Of a stretch of DNA of 64,000 nucleotides, positions 16,725 through 25,095 are shown piece by piece; position 1 is the stretch's first letter; each line of letters opens with the position of its first letter. Origin of the DNA: Streptomyces sp. NBC_00190 (GTDB taxonomy: Bacteria; Actinomycetota; Actinomycetes; Streptomycetales; Streptomycetaceae); contig NZ_CP108131.1 of the NCBI RefSeq assembly GCF_036203305.1, forward strand, positions 930,001 through 994,000, written 5' to 3'. The position numbers and the translations under genes are program-made. The notes below the pieces were generated by a model. The model worked only from the letters and a program-made list of their open reading frames with translations, did not search any database and was not told where the DNA came from.

Positions 16725-18146
16725 TCACCCCGACGGACGGGTCCACCGGCCGCGCGGCCATCCCGTACGCCGTCGGGAGGTCCGCTGCCTGCGCCCGGAG
16801 AGCTGGGACGGAGCGAGTGCGAAGATCACGGTGATGCGCGCGCCTCCGAGCGGGCCGCGCGCGATGTGCATCGAACCGCCGGTGACGGACGCGGCCCTGC
16901 GGGCGATGTCGAGGCCGAGCCCCGACGAGCCGGTGCTGCTCCCGCGGGAGAGGGCCCGGTCCGGCTCCGGGATGCCCGGACCGGCGTCCTCCACGACCAG
17001 TTCCACGGCCTGGGCGGTGCGGACGACGCTGACGCCGAGCGCGGTACCGGGTGGGGTGTGCCGGAAGACGTTGCCGATGAGCGCGTCCACCACGGCGGCG
17101 ATGTCGTCGTCGGAAAGGCTGACGGACGCGGGTTCCTGAGTGATGTCGAGGGAGCAGGGCCGGTCCTGCTGCTCCGCCAGGACCGCCCAGAAGGCGGTCC
17201 GGCGGCGGACGACGTCTGCAGCCTCGCAGCGCGGTCCGGACGGGCCCGCCGTCGTGGCGGGGTGGCCCGTGCCCGCTTCCGTGCCGAGCATGCCCTGGCC
17301 CATCGGACCCACGGCGAGCGGGGTGCGCGCCGCGGCGATGATGGCTTGGAGTTCCGCCTCCAGTTCGCCCACCGCGGCCTCGACCCTGGCCGACTCCGGT
17401 GAGCCCGCCATGCGTTCCGATGCCAGGTGCAGGGCGGTCAGCGGGGTGCGCAGCCGGTGGGACAGGTCGGCGACCATTTCGCGTTCGACGGCGAGGAGCT
17501 CGGTCATCCGGTGGGCCATCGCGTTGAAGGCCAGCCCCGCGTCGCGCAGTTCCTTGGGTCCCATGGGATCCACACGGGCGTCCAGATTGCCTTCGCCCAG
17601 GGCGTGGGAAGCGTGGGCGAGTCTCTTGGAGGACCTGACGACCTTCGCGCCGAGGCGGTCGGCGACCAGCACGGAACCGCCGATCAGCCCCACGGCGAGG
17701 AGGAGCATGACCGCCCAGGAGGCCTTGACCCCGCGGGTCAGCTCCCGCTCGGGGACGAAGTTCTCGATGACGGCGACCCGGTCGCCGGGCAGCACCACCG
17801 GCTGCAGGCATATCCAGCCGGTGGGAATCTGCTGGGAGATGGACTCGCGCCCCTTCTGGGCCCGTTCGAGCAGCGCCGCGGGGGCCCGCGAGCTGCCGAG
17901 GACAGGGGCGTCCGGCAGGTGGACGGCCAGATACTCGGCCGCGTCCAGGCTTGCGGCCGATTCCCGCAGGGCGGACGGGTCCGTGGTCAGGGTCAGTACG
18001 GGGGCCAGGGCGGCGGCCCGCTGCTCGGCCGCGGTGACGCTCTGCTCCTTGACCAGCGACATCACCAGGGCGGCCAGCGGTATGAGGAAGGAAAGCGCGA
18101 CCATGGACGTCACGGCGAGCGCCACTCCGGCCAGTGAACGTCTCAC
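16725..18146 (-). CDS. Sensor histidine kinase
   Basis: Predicted 473-residue membrane kinase. There are two transmembrane segments (about 8-32 and 142-162) flanking an extracytoplasmic sensor of about 110 residues, then a HAMP linker. The phospho-acceptor His230 is in VADLSHRLRTPLTAL. The ATPase domain has the N box DALIGNVFRHTPPG, the G1 box EDAGPGIP and the later glycine-rich box GSSGLGLDIARR. The C-terminal Arg/Ser-rich tail is unusual. The start overlaps the response regulator stop by 4 nt (ATGA). It forms the end of a six-gene minus-strand run with thiol-redox genes, so the signal may be envelope redox or metal stress (inference). Confidence 0.9.
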   Translation of the reverse strand: MRRSLAGVALAVTSMVALSFLIPLAALVMSLVKEQSVTAAEQRAAALAPVLTLTTDPSALRESAASLDAAEYLAVHLPDAPVLGSSRAPAALLERAQKGRESISQQIPTGWICLQPVVLPGDRVAVIENFVPERELTRGVKASWAVMLLLAVGLIGGSVLVADRLGAKVVRSSKRLAHASHALGEGNLDARVDPMGPKELRDAGLAFNAMAHRMTELLAVEREMVADLSHRLRTPLTALHLASERMAGSPESARVEAAVGELEAELQAIIAAARTPLAVGPMGQGMLGTEAGTGHPATTAGPSGPRCEAADVVRRRTAFWAVLAEQQDRPCSLDITQEPASVSLSDDDIAAVVDALIGNVFRHTPPGTALGVSVVRTAQAVELVVEDAGPGIPEPDRALSRGSSTGSSGLGLDIARRAASVTGGSMHIARGPLGGARITVIFALAPSQLSGRRQRTSRRRTGWPRGRWTRPSG

Positions 18147-18874
18147 CGCGGCGCCACCAGCTTGATGCCGACGCCGCGGACGGTCAGCAGGTAGCGCGGC
18201 GCCGCCGCGCGTTCGCCGAGCTTGCGGCGCAGGGACGACAGGTGCACGTCGACGGTCTGGTCGTCCACGTACGGCTCGCGCCAGACCTCGGTCAGCAGCC
18301 GCCGTTTGGAGACGACCTGGCCGGTGTGGTGGGCGAGGAAGGCCAGGAGGTCGAACTCCCGGCGGGTGAGGCGGAGCTCCCGGCCCGCCAGGGACGCGGT
18401 GCGCGCGCCGGGGTCCACCGCCAGCTCGCCCACGGTGGTGGCGCGCAGTGGATCGGCAGCCGGCGCCGGCCCCTGACCCTGGGCGGCATGCGCGGCGTGG
18501 GCGGCGGGACGGTGGCTGGTGCGCCTCAGGACGGCGGAGAGGCGTGCGATGAGCTGTCCTCCGGAGAAGGGCTTGACCAGGTAGTCGTCGGCGCCCGCGT
18601 TGAGGAGCTTGATGATTTCCGTCTCGTCGTCGCGGGCGGTGGCCACCAGTACGGGAACGGAGGAAATGCCCCGGATCATGCGCAGTGCGTCTCCTCCGTC
18701 CAGATCGGGCAGCCCCAGGTCGAGAACCACCGCGTCGACGGGCATCTGGGTGACCTCGCGCAGGGCGCCGAACCCGTCACCCACGCTGCGTACGGCATAC
18801 CCGTGCTCCGCCAGGACCTCGATCAGTGACTGGCGGATGCTGGGGTCGTCTTCCACGACCAGGACGCTGGGCAT
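18143..18874 (-). CDS. OmpR/PhoB-family response regulator
   Basis: Predicted 243 residues. The receiver domain (1-115) has acidic residues VVEDD, the phosphorylation site Asp52 in VVLDLGLPDLDGG, and the invariant Lys in YLVKPF. After a long Ala/Pro linker (about 120-145), a winged-helix domain ends with QTVDVHLSSLRRKLGE and VRGVGIKL. ATG 18874 is preferred to GTG 18880 because AAGGTG is then properly spaced. It is followed by the kinase with a 4-nt overlap and preceded by the DsbD-alpha-like lipoprotein gene at 27 nt. It probably controls its own operon. Confidence 0.92.
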   Translation of the reverse strand: MPSVLVVEDDPSIRQSLIEVLAEHGYAVRSVGDGFGALREVTQMPVDAVVLDLGLPDLDGGDALRMIRGISSVPVLVATARDDETEIIKLLNAGADDYLVKPFSGGQLIARLSAVLRRTSHRPAAHAAHAAQGQGPAPAADPLRATTVGELAVDPGARTASLAGRELRLTRREFDLLAFLAHHTGQVVSKRRLLTEVWREPYVDDQTVDVHLSSLRRKLGERAAAPRYLLTVRGVGIKLVAPR

Positions 18875-18901
18875 GGGCACACCTTAGGTGAACGCACGTT
18901 C

Positions 18902-19465
18902 CTAGTGGACACCGAAGGCCGGGCCGTCGTCGGTGATGCGCAGGCGCACCGGGCGGTCGGAGACCGGGATGGTGCAGCCCTCCTGCGAGCTGCAGCTCGC
19001 GTACCCGAGCAGTACCGTCGCGTCCCCGTTGCCGTCCGCGCGGACGGGCAGCGTGGTGGTGACGGGACCGTCGGGGTAGACGGGGACCGGGGCGTCGACG
19101 CCGGGCACGCTGATCGTCCGTACGTCCGCGGCGGCCGTCAGTTTCCCGCCCGCGCGCAGAACGCCGGTGACGTCGACCGCGGTCGGTCTGCCCACGCCCT
19201 CGATCCCGGTGGGTGGCAGGTCGGTGCTGTAGAGGTGGAACCCCTTCTCCTCGGGGGTGAAGACCGCGGTCAAGGTGCCTTCCGTGGCGTGCCAGTCGGA
19301 CACCGAGAGCGTGACGGTGACCCCGTTCTCGGTGAAGCTCGTCGTGGGCGCGGCGGCGCCGCTCTCGGCGGGCTGCCCGCCGCATGCCGCGAGCGCGGCG
19401 AAGGAGAGGAGGGCGGCCGCGATGCTGGCCTTCCGGGAATGCCTGGCATACATGCACACGTTCAT
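18902..19465 (-). CDS. Lipoprotein with DsbD N-terminal (alpha)-like domain
   Basis: Predicted 187-residue lipoprotein. The signal peptide ends at the lipobox LAAC with Cys28. The remaining beta-rich domain has the spacing of DsbD-alpha, including EEKGFHLYSTDLPPTGIEG and a C-terminal GYASCSSQEGCTIPV, whose two cysteines are candidates for thiol exchange. In DsbD the alpha domain receives electrons from the membrane domain and passes them to targets; here the membrane part is the separate CcdA protein encoded 31 nt upstream. ATG 19465 is used, with a modest AGAGG ribosome site. Confidence 0.75.
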   Translation of the reverse strand: MNVCMYARHSRKASIAAALLSFAALAACGGQPAESGAAAPTTSFTENGVTVTLSVSDWHATEGTLTAVFTPEEKGFHLYSTDLPPTGIEGVGRPTAVDVTGVLRAGGKLTAAADVRTISVPGVDAPVPVYPDGPVTTTLPVRADGNGDATVLLGYASCSSQEGCTIPVSDRPVRLRITDDGPAFGVH

Positions 19466-19496
19466 CTTTGCCTCTGTTTCAGGGGAGAGGAGGGGA

Positions 19497-20279
19497 CTAG
19501 ACGGCCGCGGTGAAGTCCGCACTCCACAACTGCAGCCGGTACACCAGGTCGTTCCACACGCCGGTGGCCAGAGCCATGCCGACGAGCACGAGCATCCCGC
19601 CGCCGATCCGCAGGACCCACTGGTAGTGGCGTTTGACCAGGCCGAAGGCGCCCAGGGCCCGGCGGAAGGCCACGGCGGCCAGGATGAAGGGCAGGCCCAG
19701 CCCGAGGCAGTAGGAGGCCATCAGCAGGGCTCCGCGGGCCGCGCTCGCCTCGCTCCAGGCGAGCGCCTGTACGGCGGCCAGCGTCGGGCCGATGCACGGG
19801 GTCCACCCGACCGCGAACACCGCCCCCAGCACGGGTGCGCCCGCCAGCCCGAGCACGGGCCGCCGGTGGCTGCGGAACTCCCGCTGCGTGAAGCCCGGCA
19901 GGAGGCCCATGAAGGACAGCCCCATCAGCACGGTGAAGACGCCGAGCACCTGGGTGACCACCTCCTGGTGGGCCAGCAGGGTACGGCCGAAGTACCCGAA
20001 CAGGGCGCCTCCGGAGACGAGGACAGCCGTGAACCCCAGGACGAACAGCACCGCGCCGGCCGCCATGCGGCTGCGCTGCCCGCCGCGGGCGTCCGCCAGG
20101 TCGGAGACCGACAGGCTGGTCACGTAGCTGAGGTAGCCCGGCACGAGCGGCAGTACGCACGGCGAGAGGAAGGAGACGAGTCCCGCGAAGAACGCCACGG
20201 GAGCGGCGACGGCCAGCGTCCCGTGGAGCAGGGAGGGAGCGTCCGCGGCGGCGAGGGACACGCCCGTGAACGTCGTCAT
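19497..20279 (-). CDS. ccdA: CcdA-type thiol-disulfide membrane transporter
   Basis: Predicted 260-residue membrane protein with about six transmembrane helices. The two redox-active cysteines are Cys41 in FLSPCVLPLVPGY and Cys162 in GWTPCIGPTLA, the hallmark of CcdA/DsbD-beta. It would carry reducing equivalents from cytoplasmic thioredoxin across the membrane. Neighbours are a TlpA/ResA-like protein (start overlap 4 nt) and the DsbD-alpha-like lipoprotein, both plausible electron acceptors. No cytochrome c synthesis genes are visible here, so the use may be general disulfide reduction rather than cytochrome maturation. Confidence 0.92.
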   Translation of the reverse strand: MTTFTGVSLAAADAPSLLHGTLAVAAPVAFFAGLVSFLSPCVLPLVPGYLSYVTSLSVSDLADARGGQRSRMAAGAVLFVLGFTAVLVSGGALFGYFGRTLLAHQEVVTQVLGVFTVLMGLSFMGLLPGFTQREFRSHRRPVLGLAGAPVLGAVFAVGWTPCIGPTLAAVQALAWSEASAARGALLMASYCLGLGLPFILAAVAFRRALGAFGLVKRHYQWVLRIGGGMLVLVGMALATGVWNDLVYRLQLWSADFTAAV

Positions 20280-20905
20280 GGCCCCTCCTCCGCCACGCGC
20301 GCGAGCAGGGGCCTCAGCTGCTCGTCGGTGACCGCGCCCCCGATGCTGACGGCGATGCGTCCTCGGCGGTCGATCACGAGGGTCGAGGGAATCGCCTGCG
20401 GGTTGAGGATCTCGGGAGGAAAGCGGAGCAGGAGCTCTCCGGCGGGATCGTGGAGGCTGGGAAATCCGAGGCCGTGCGCCCGTACGAAGCCCTGCGCCGC
20501 CGCGCGGTCGCGGTCGCGGGTGTTGATCCCGAGGAACCGGACCCCCTCGGCACGGGTCTGCGCGCTGAGCCTTTCGAGGTCGTCGACCTCCGCCCGGCAA
20601 GGTCCGCACCACGACCCCCAGACGTTGAGCACGACGACCTCGCCACGGAACTCGGCGAGGCTGACCGGCTTTCCGTCCAGGTCGTCGCCCGCCAGCGCGG
20701 GCGCGGCCGGCCGGGCGCCCGACTCCACGACCGTGGCGGCGGCCGCGGCCCTGACCGCGCCGCTCGCCGGTCCGGCCGACGCCCCGGCTCGGTCGGCGTC
20801 GGCTGCGGCGCCGGCCCCGCCGGAGGCGGCGAAGACACAGCCGGCGGCCGCCACCACGAGGCCGATTCCGGCCAGGGCGGCGGGCCGCAGAACCGGTCGC
20901 CTCAT
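20276..20905 (-). CDS. TlpA/ResA-like extracytoplasmic thioredoxin
   Basis: Predicted 209 residues. An N-terminal hydrophobic segment ends with AAAGC (Cys23), a possible lipobox; a long Ala-rich linker follows to about residue 68. The thioredoxin fold contains LNVWGSWCGPCRAE, active-site Cys100 and Cys103, and the cis-Pro loop AIPSTLVID. ResA/TlpA proteins reduce disulfides outside the cytoplasm using electrons from CcdA, which is encoded next with a 4-nt overlap. It also overlaps the upstream thioredoxin-like gene by 4 nt. Confidence 0.9.
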   Translation of the reverse strand: MRRPVLRPAALAGIGLVVAAAGCVFAASGGAGAAADADRAGASAGPASGAVRAAAAATVVESGARPAAPALAGDDLDGKPVSLAEFRGEVVVLNVWGSWCGPCRAEVDDLERLSAQTRAEGVRFLGINTRDRDRAAAQGFVRAHGLGFPSLHDPAGELLLRFPPEILNPQAIPSTLVIDRRGRIAVSIGGAVTDEQLRPLLARVAEEGP

Positions 20906-21669
20906 GACGCCCACTGACGCAGGAAGGAATTGATCCCCTCCGAGGTCAGGGCGGGATTGCCCGTGGCGTGGGTGTCGGTGCGCACCGTGCCGGACGGCGA
21001 GACGACGACCAGGACGGGCATCTTGTAGGTGCCGCCGGAGGGGCTGTACTTGCGCAGGAGCGCGGAGTTGGCGGAGCTGTTGCCGCCGATGTCGATCTTG
21101 ACCAGGTGGTACGAGGCCCCGAGGATCGCCGCGGTCTGCGGCTGGGCGAACACCTTGTCGGCCGCCCTGCAGTTGCCGCACCAGTTGGCGCCGAAGTCGA
21201 GCAGCACCGTCCTCCCGTCGGCCTTGGCCGCGCTCAGAGCCGCGTCGATCAGCTTCTGCGCGTCGGCCGAACTGTCGTAGCCGGGTCCGGGTACCCGTAC
21301 CGGCGCGGGAGCGGCGGACGTACGCGGCGGTTTGGGGGCGGCCGAGGTCTGGGCGCGCGAGGGGGTCGGCGAGGAGCCGGACGGGGTACTGGCGGACGCC
21401 GACGGCGAGGCCGGGGCGGTCGGGGAGGCATCGGCGGAGGCGGAAGCGGAAGCGGACTCCGTCCCGGTGGCGAGGGCCTGCGACGACTGACCGGCCACGG
21501 ACGGCGAGGAGGCGCCGACGGGCTGGGAGGACGGTCCGCACGCGGTGGTCAGCCCCGCGGCGACCACGGCCGCGGCCACCAGCGGCAGCCGCACCCCGAG
21601 GAGCGTGGCGGAGCCGGGCCGGGTGGTGCTGCGGCCGGCACGGACGGGTCGGAGTATGCGAGAACTCAT
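20902..21669 (-). CDS. Thioredoxin-fold protein with long Ser/Pro linker
   Basis: Predicted 255-residue exported protein. A hydrophobic signal ends near LTTAC (Cys44), a likely though imperfect lipobox. Residues about 50-125 are low-complexity Ser/Ala/Pro, as in wall-spanning linkers. The C-terminal domain is thioredoxin-like with GANWCGNCRAADKVF, a CxxC of the DsbD-gamma/thioredoxin_7 type, and cis-Pro MPVLVVV. ATG 21669 is used; a GTG at 21690 is possible because neither has a strong ribosome site. It is the first gene of the six-gene redox and two-component operon. Confidence 0.82.
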   Translation of the reverse strand: MSSRILRPVRAGRSTTRPGSATLLGVRLPLVAAAVVAAGLTTACGPSSQPVGASSPSVAGQSSQALATGTESASASASADASPTAPASPSASASTPSGSSPTPSRAQTSAAPKPPRTSAAPAPVRVPGPGYDSSADAQKLIDAALSAAKADGRTVLLDFGANWCGNCRAADKVFAQPQTAAILGASYHLVKIDIGGNSSANSALLRKYSPSGGTYKMPVLVVVSPSGTVRTDTHATGNPALTSEGINSFLRQWAS

Positions 21670-21974
21670 GGCGAAGACACCCCAAGGCACGGTTCGGATG
21701 ACGGGAGGGGCGAAACGCCTCCCGGATCGGTGAAGCCGATGGTCGGACCGGTCGCCGGGGCATCACGCCCGGGCGCCGAAGGCCGCTCGGCTGACGCGAG
21801 CATAGGACCGCTCCGGGCCGCCGGAACCGGGTGAGCGTGATCTTGAGGTTCCCCTAAGGAACAGCTCACCTTCCGCTACACCGGAACTCGGGTGATGAGC
21901 GCACACAAGGAGGTGAAACCCGTGAAAGGGACCAGGGGGTCGAGTGGGACGGATCGGCCGGAACGGCCGGGCCC
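21670..21974. other. Intergenic region upstream of the redox operon
   Basis: These 305 nt must contain the promoter for the minus-strand redox operon and the 3' end of the transcript from the gene at 21975-22538. A strong ribosome-site-like AAGGAGGTGA lies at 21908-21917 on the plus strand, followed by GTG 21922, but the frame it opens runs antisense through the gene at 21975 and looks non-coding. No other feature seen. Confidence 0.4.
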
Positions 21975-22538
21975 TCAGAACGACGTCTCGCGGACGCTGG
22001 CCTTCGCCATGGGTTCGATCGTCGCCGTGATGTCCGAGCGGTGGTCCGCGCTGGAGAACGTGACCGTCAGGGTGTCGTCCGCGGTCTGTGACGTGGTGGT
22101 CTTGAATCCGCGGCTGGGTACCGCGGAGATCAGGCACACGCCGCGGCTCCCGTACCGCACCGTGACCTTGCCGCCCTGCGCGGGGACGGTGTGCAGGCCC
22201 GGTCCGCCCTCCTCGCAGTCGACGGCGGGTTTCGGCGCTGTCGTCCGGGGGGCTCCCGTCGAGGCCTTCGCGGGCGCGGGTGTCGAAGGCGAGGGGGACG
22301 GCCGCTCGGTCGCGGTGGGCGAGGCGCTGGCGGACGCGCTCGGGGACTGAGGGCTCGGTGACTGGCCCTGCCCCGCCAGCCACGCCGGCGGCGAATCGAA
22401 GACCATCGGGGCGGAGCGGGCAACCGGAGGCGTATGCCGGGTCGAGCCGACCACGAACTGGACCGTGCCGAGCACGGCGGTCACGCTGGCGGCCGTGCAT
22501 GACAGCCATATGAACAGGTAGCGCGGAATTCGGGGCAC
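21975..22538 (-). CDS. Membrane-anchored hypothetical protein with Ser/Pro linker
   Basis: Predicted 187 residues. One N-terminal membrane segment (about 7-30), a Ser/Pro/Ala-rich spacer (about 55-100), and a beta-rich C-terminal domain (about 105-187; for example KVTVRYGSRGVCLISAVPSR) with two cysteines that could pair. GTG 22538 is the start. No family recognised. The layout is that of an extracytoplasmic domain held away from the membrane. It is separate from the redox operon by 305 nt but on the same strand. Confidence 0.68.
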   Translation of the reverse strand: MPRIPRYLFIWLSCTAASVTAVLGTVQFVVGSTRHTPPVARSAPMVFDSPPAWLAGQGQSPSPQSPSASASASPTATERPSPSPSTPAPAKASTGAPRTTAPKPAVDCEEGGPGLHTVPAQGGKVTVRYGSRGVCLISAVPSRGFKTTTSQTADDTLTVTFSSADHRSDITATIEPMAKASVRETSF

Positions 22539-22626
22539 GGCCCCATAGTGGCGGACGCGTCGGCCCGGCCGTCACCGCCTCCCCCGTACAGCCGGCGGCC
22601 GGCCCCGGAGCGGCGGGCGAACGCCG

Positions 22627-22661
22627 ACGTCCTCCTGACCCGTGTACGGGTCGGAGGACGT
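22627..22661 (-). terminator. Strong hairpin terminator of the CAP-domain gene
   Basis: A 35-nt near-perfect palindrome: ACGTCCTCC and GACCCGT pair with ACGGGTC and GGAGGACGT, one T-G mismatch, 2-nt loop. It lies 42 nt past the stop of the minus-strand CAP gene. Confidence 0.75.
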
Positions 22662-22702
22662 GTGCGGCTCGGCGGCCGAAGTGGAGGGCCGGCGGGAGGT
22701 TC

Positions 22703-23551
22703 CTACTTCGACGTCCCGAAGTCCTGCGTCCACCAGGGGCCGCCGTCGCCCTTGTGGACGCCTATGCCGATCTCCTTGAAGGAGCAGTTGAGGATGTTGG
22801 CCTTGTGGCCGGGGCTGTTCATCCACGCGTTCATGACCGCGTCGGCGTCCGACTGGCCGCGGGCAATGTTCTCGCCGAGGCGGGACCAGCCGTATCCGGC
22901 GGCCTCCACGCGGGAGGTCATGGTGGACCCGTCGGGGCCGGTGTGGGACATGACCCCGCTGCGGGCCATGGTGTCGCTGTACGACCGTGCCGCGGCGCTC
23001 AGCTTGGCGTTCACGGCCAGGGGACCGCATCCCGCCGCGGCCCGCTCCTTGTTGACCAGGGCGAGGACCGCGGACTCGGAGTCGCTGGAGCCACCGCCGG
23101 AGGAGCCGCCCGAACCCCCGGAACCGCCGCCTGTGGTGGTCCCGGCGGACGTCCGCGCGGGCTTGCTGGTCTTGGGCGGCGCCGAGGTGGCCGGGCTGCT
23201 CTCCTGCGCCTCGGACTTCGCGGGAGCGGCGGATCCCGTGGCGTCGGCGCCGGGCGTCGACGACGGCATCGCGCCCGTCGCGGAGGCGGCGTCGGCGGTG
23301 AGCGTCGGGAGCGGAGGAGAGGGGGTCGCCGTCGCCTCCGCGCCACCGGTGGCAGCCGTCCCGGACTTCGGCCCGGTGGCGCCGTCGGCCCGCCGGTCCA
23401 CGCGCGCACCGCCGTCGGAATCGGCCACCGCGACCCCGACCGCCACCGTCGCGGCCGCCGCGGTCAGGGACAGCACGATGCGCGTGCGCACCGTCTTCTT
23501 CCGTCGCGCTTCGACTCGGGACGGCGTTCCGGGAGTTCGGCTGCGGCTCAT
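22703..23551 (-). CDS. Secreted CAP-domain (SCP/PR-1, YkwD-like) protein
   Basis: Predicted 282 residues. A basic N terminus and hydrophobic stretch (about 20-43) direct export; a long Ala/Thr/Pro/Gly-rich linker runs to about 155. The C-terminal CAP domain (about 158-282) has ESAVLALVNKERAAAGCGPL, MSHTGPDGSTMTSRVEAAGY, GENIARG, and AVMNAWMNSPGHKANILN; the His of SHTG and of SPGH are the usual conserved pair. Function in bacteria is poorly known; wall-associated roles are proposed for the family. ATG 23551 follows GAGGTG. A terminator hairpin follows the stop. Confidence 0.9.
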   Translation of the reverse strand: MSRSRTPGTPSRVEARRKKTVRTRIVLSLTAAAATVAVGVAVADSDGGARVDRRADGATGPKSGTAATGGAEATATPSPPLPTLTADAASATGAMPSSTPGADATGSAAPAKSEAQESSPATSAPPKTSKPARTSAGTTTGGGSGGSGGSSGGGSSDSESAVLALVNKERAAAGCGPLAVNAKLSAAARSYSDTMARSGVMSHTGPDGSTMTSRVEAAGYGWSRLGENIARGQSDADAVMNAWMNSPGHKANILNCSFKEIGIGVHKGDGGPWWTQDFGTSK

Positions 23552-23854
23552 GCGCTGTAGCACCTCACAGAGAGAAGGGGTGGGTCCGCCCGAGCCTAGG
23601 GCCGTGACCAGCAAAAAGAGCCGTCCGGAGGCGTTCTTCAAGGTCTCTTAAGGAAACCCGCAGGATCGGCACAGGAACGAGCCGGTTCAGGCGGCCGTAT
23701 GGAGGTACGTGTTCCCGCGGTGCGGGATATGCGTACGCGTCGGGGGGTTTGCGTGAGGACCGTCCGGTAGATCCCAACAGGCCGTTGACCGGCCGCCGGT
23801 GACCGTTTCAGCATGCACGGGTCAATCCGTTCGACTGACGAAGGACTCACCCGC
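23552..23854. other. Divergent promoter region of CAP and nuclease genes
   Basis: A 303-nt gap between the minus-strand CAP gene and the plus-strand nuclease gene. It must carry both promoters; AT-richer patches occur at 23600-23660 and 23800-23850. I see no gene and no clear operator dyad. Confidence 0.4.
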
Positions 23855-24988
23855 ATGGGTAAAGGATCGTTACGTAGGACACGCGCGGCAATCGCTGCGA
23901 TCGGCACGGCCTTGCTGATTTCGCTGGCAGTGGCCACACCCGCAGCCGCCGCGCCCGAACCGAACGACTCCGGATCGGATCGGCTCGCCATCACGCTGGG
24001 CACGCCGGAGAAGACGACCACCCTCACGGACACCGACGGCGACGTGAGCACCCAGGCCCTCGACTGTGCCGAAGGGTTCATCCGGCTCACGCGTACCGAG
24101 TCGTGCTCGAACATGAAGATACCGGTGATCTACACCGTCAACGGGACACCCGCCGGGACGGCGACCCTGCATTCCAAGGTCACGTCCACGCTCGACCCGC
24201 GCAACCGGTACGCGTCGAAGTACAAGGTGGAACTGCGGCTGACGGACCCGTCCTCCTGGGCGGGTTGGCTGACCAACGGCCGGGTCGGCTTCGAGTGCAA
24301 CCACTGCGACGTGGCCGAGTCGGGTGAGCAGTTCCTGTTCCCGAACCAGACGCGGACGTACGAGTTCACCGTCTCGTCGCCGGGCCGGGACCTGGTCAAG
24401 GACAGCGTCCGCCCGTACGCCACCCTGGACGCGCCCCGTCACGACGAGGGCAGCGCGCTCATTGGGGAGACGTTCCGGCCGCGCTGCGACAGCACCGCCC
24501 GGATCACGCCCGTCCGGACCGGCGGCTGCGTGTACCCCGACGTCGCGGCCGTGTGGCTGCTGGACACGGCCAACCCGAGGGTCGACGCCGTGGCCTGGCA
24601 CGTCGACTGGGCGCAGCGCAATCTCGACCAGCCGTGGGGGAAGCCCGGTACCCGGTACCCGCTGCACCGCACGTTCGACGACACGGTCATCGACGCGAAC
24701 CGCGAGACGGCCTGCGGCCGCGACGTGCCCCGGCCCCCGCCGGGCAGCGGACTGTCCTGTGACGAGTACCCCTTCGCCCAGTCGCTGGAGGGCGCGAGCC
24801 GGAACCCGGACTACTCCTGCCACTTCCTCGACGAGCGGGACAACTCCCGTGAGGGCAGCCTGCGCAAGGCGTCGCTGAACGGCCAGCGGGTGCTGGAGGG
24901 CGACGCGTTCTACGTCCGTGTCCTGAAGTCCGCGGGCGCGGTGGCGCCGCCCGAGGCGATGGGGCCGGTGGGCTGCGGCAGGGACTGA
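23855..24988 (+). CDS. Secreted NucA/NucB-type deoxyribonuclease
   Basis: Predicted 377 residues. The signal peptide (MGKGSLRRTRAAIAAIGTAL at its start) is cleaved near AAAAPEP at about residue 34. A beta-rich N-terminal half (about 60-215) of unknown family precedes a NucA/NucB domain whose signature CDEYPFAQSLEGAS lies near residue 308, with RDVPRPPPGSGL before it. Such domains are secreted, metal-dependent DNA nicking or degrading enzymes. ATG 23855 follows GAAGGA. Codon 6 is TTA (23870), so translation may require the bldA tRNA. A hairpin follows the stop; a small acidic-protein gene that may be its inhibitor follows that. Confidence 0.8.
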   Translation: MGKGSLRRTRAAIAAIGTALLISLAVATPAAAAPEPNDSGSDRLAITLGTPEKTTTLTDTDGDVSTQALDCAEGFIRLTRTESCSNMKIPVIYTVNGTPAGTATLHSKVTSTLDPRNRYASKYKVELRLTDPSSWAGWLTNGRVGFECNHCDVAESGEQFLFPNQTRTYEFTVSSPGRDLVKDSVRPYATLDAPRHDEGSALIGETFRPRCDSTARITPVRTGGCVYPDVAAVWLLDTANPRVDAVAWHVDWAQRNLDQPWGKPGTRYPLHRTFDDTVIDANRETACGRDVPRPPPGSGLSCDEYPFAQSLEGASRNPDYSCHFLDERDNSREGSLRKASLNGQRVLEGDAFYVRVLKSAGAVAPPEAMGPVGCGRD

Positions 24989-25034
24989 CCGGTCCCCCCG
25001 CCGGCACTTCCGCCGGACCGGCACCCCGAGAGCA

Positions 25035-25063
25035 GGGGCCGCACCCGCCATGGGTGCGGCCCC
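25035..25063 (+). terminator. Hairpin terminator/attenuator between nuclease and downstream gene
   Basis: GGGGCCGCACCC pairs perfectly (12 bp) with GGGTGCGGCCCC over a 5-nt loop. It sits 46 nt after the nuclease stop and 32 nt before the next start, so the downstream gene would be read through only partly or from its own promoter. Confidence 0.8.
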
Positions 25064-25095
25064 GTTCCGATTCGACACCGAGGGGAAGACCCCGC

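Noticed and set aside
21922..22350. Antisense frame behind a perfect ribosome-site-like sequence
   Set aside because: Protein composition is shadow-like and the opposite strand encodes an anchored protein with signal segment and linker; kept only as a low-interest finding.
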